Below are positions 21,037 to 21,163 of a stretch of 21,163 nt of DNA, in pieces. The stretch spans positions 1 through 21,163 of the forward strand of contig JAEZCJ010000011.1 in NCBI GenBank assembly GCA_023433615.1, read 5' to 3'. The position numbers and the translations under genes are program-made. Position 1 is the stretch's first letter. Every line of letters begins with the position of its first letter. A model generated the notes under the pieces. It saw only the letters and a list, made by a program, of their open reading frames with translations. It had not been told where the DNA came from and did no database searches. Source of the stretch: Bacillota bacterium (GTDB lineage Bacteria; Bacillota; Bacilli; Paenibacillales; Paenibacillaceae).

Positions 21037-21163
21037 ATGTTCAATTCGATCGAAGCGTTCGCGGCCGCATGGCGGAATGAGACGGCATCCACGAAGAAGG
21101 TCATGGAGACGCTGACGGATGAGTCGCTGGCTGTCAGCATCACGCCGCATAACCGATCGCTCG
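21037..21163 (+). CDS. DinB family protein (5' part only)
   Basis: The first 42 codons are visible: MFNSIEAFAAAWRNETASTK, then KVMETLTDESLAVSI and TPHNRSL. This matches the opening of short DinB-like four-helix proteins (about 155-170 residues) whose metal site (three His) lies in the part cut off by the window edge. Their roles are mostly unknown; some are DNA-damage-inducible or act as thiol-dependent enzymes. AAGGAGGAT (21019-21027) supports ATG 21037. It is probably controlled by the WYL regulator upstream. Confidence 0.75.
   Translation, partial: MFNSIEAFAAAWRNETASTKKVMETLTDESLAVSITPHNRSL

Overview
The window looks like chromosomal DNA from a GC-rich, endospore-forming Firmicute of the Paenibacillus/Cohnella type. 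The evidence is strong AGGAGG-type ribosome binding sites, a B. subtilis-like khtU-khtT pair, the B. subtilis gene order thiL-tsaE-tsaB-rimI-tsaD, two YitT-family proteins, a bacterial Ku protein, T-box leaders, and intergenic repeats of a kind I associate with Paenibacillaceae. I see no rRNA, tRNA, insertion sequence, prophage or CRISPR array.

Layout. 1-2121 (+): the end of a membrane protein, then a K+/H+ antiporter (khtU) and its regulatory subunit (khtT), closed by a hairpin shared with the convergent YitT gene (2179-3018, -). 3171-4052 (-): Ku, for DNA end joining. 4232-5477 (+): a sigma-G-like promoter, a 69-residue protein and a polysaccharide deacetylase lipoprotein, probably one forespore-type unit. 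5446-5739 (-): a small very basic gene with its own promoter and RBS, whose intrinsic terminator lies before any in-frame stop codon. 5911-6477 (+): a half-size FAD protein. 6693-7559 (+): a second YitT protein. 7588-8190 (-): a membrane-anchored protein of unknown function. 8334-12343 (+): thiL (apparently starting with CTG), tsaE, tsaB, rimI and tsaD, i.e. thiamine diphosphate synthesis plus tRNA t6A37 synthesis. 12525-13890 (+): a TetR regulator and an SDR oxidoreductase with matching palindromic operators. 13891-14381: gene-free, full of small repeats and hairpins. 14382-15913 (-): a coiled-coil membrane protein and a phosphodiester glycosidase-family protein. 16032-18731 (+): a consensus promoter, two tandem leucine-type T-boxes, a nested inverted-repeat element and leuA. 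18732-19081: a cluster of DnaA boxes around an AT-rich core. 19117 to the end (+): an AraC regulator, a WYL regulator and the start of a DinB-family gene.

Most notable points: (i) the small basic gene at 5446-5739 should make a nonstop mRNA, the arrangement used by the ribosome-rescue factors ArfA and BrfA; (ii) a DnaA-box cluster far from any visible dnaA; (iii) tandem Leu T-boxes, both with a CUC specifier, controlling a stand-alone leuA; (iv) four ~50-bp modules arranged as a nested palindrome in the leuA leader; (v) a likely CTG start for thiL; (vi) a near-consensus forespore promoter next to Ku. All functions are read from sequence features and remembered families; no database search was run.
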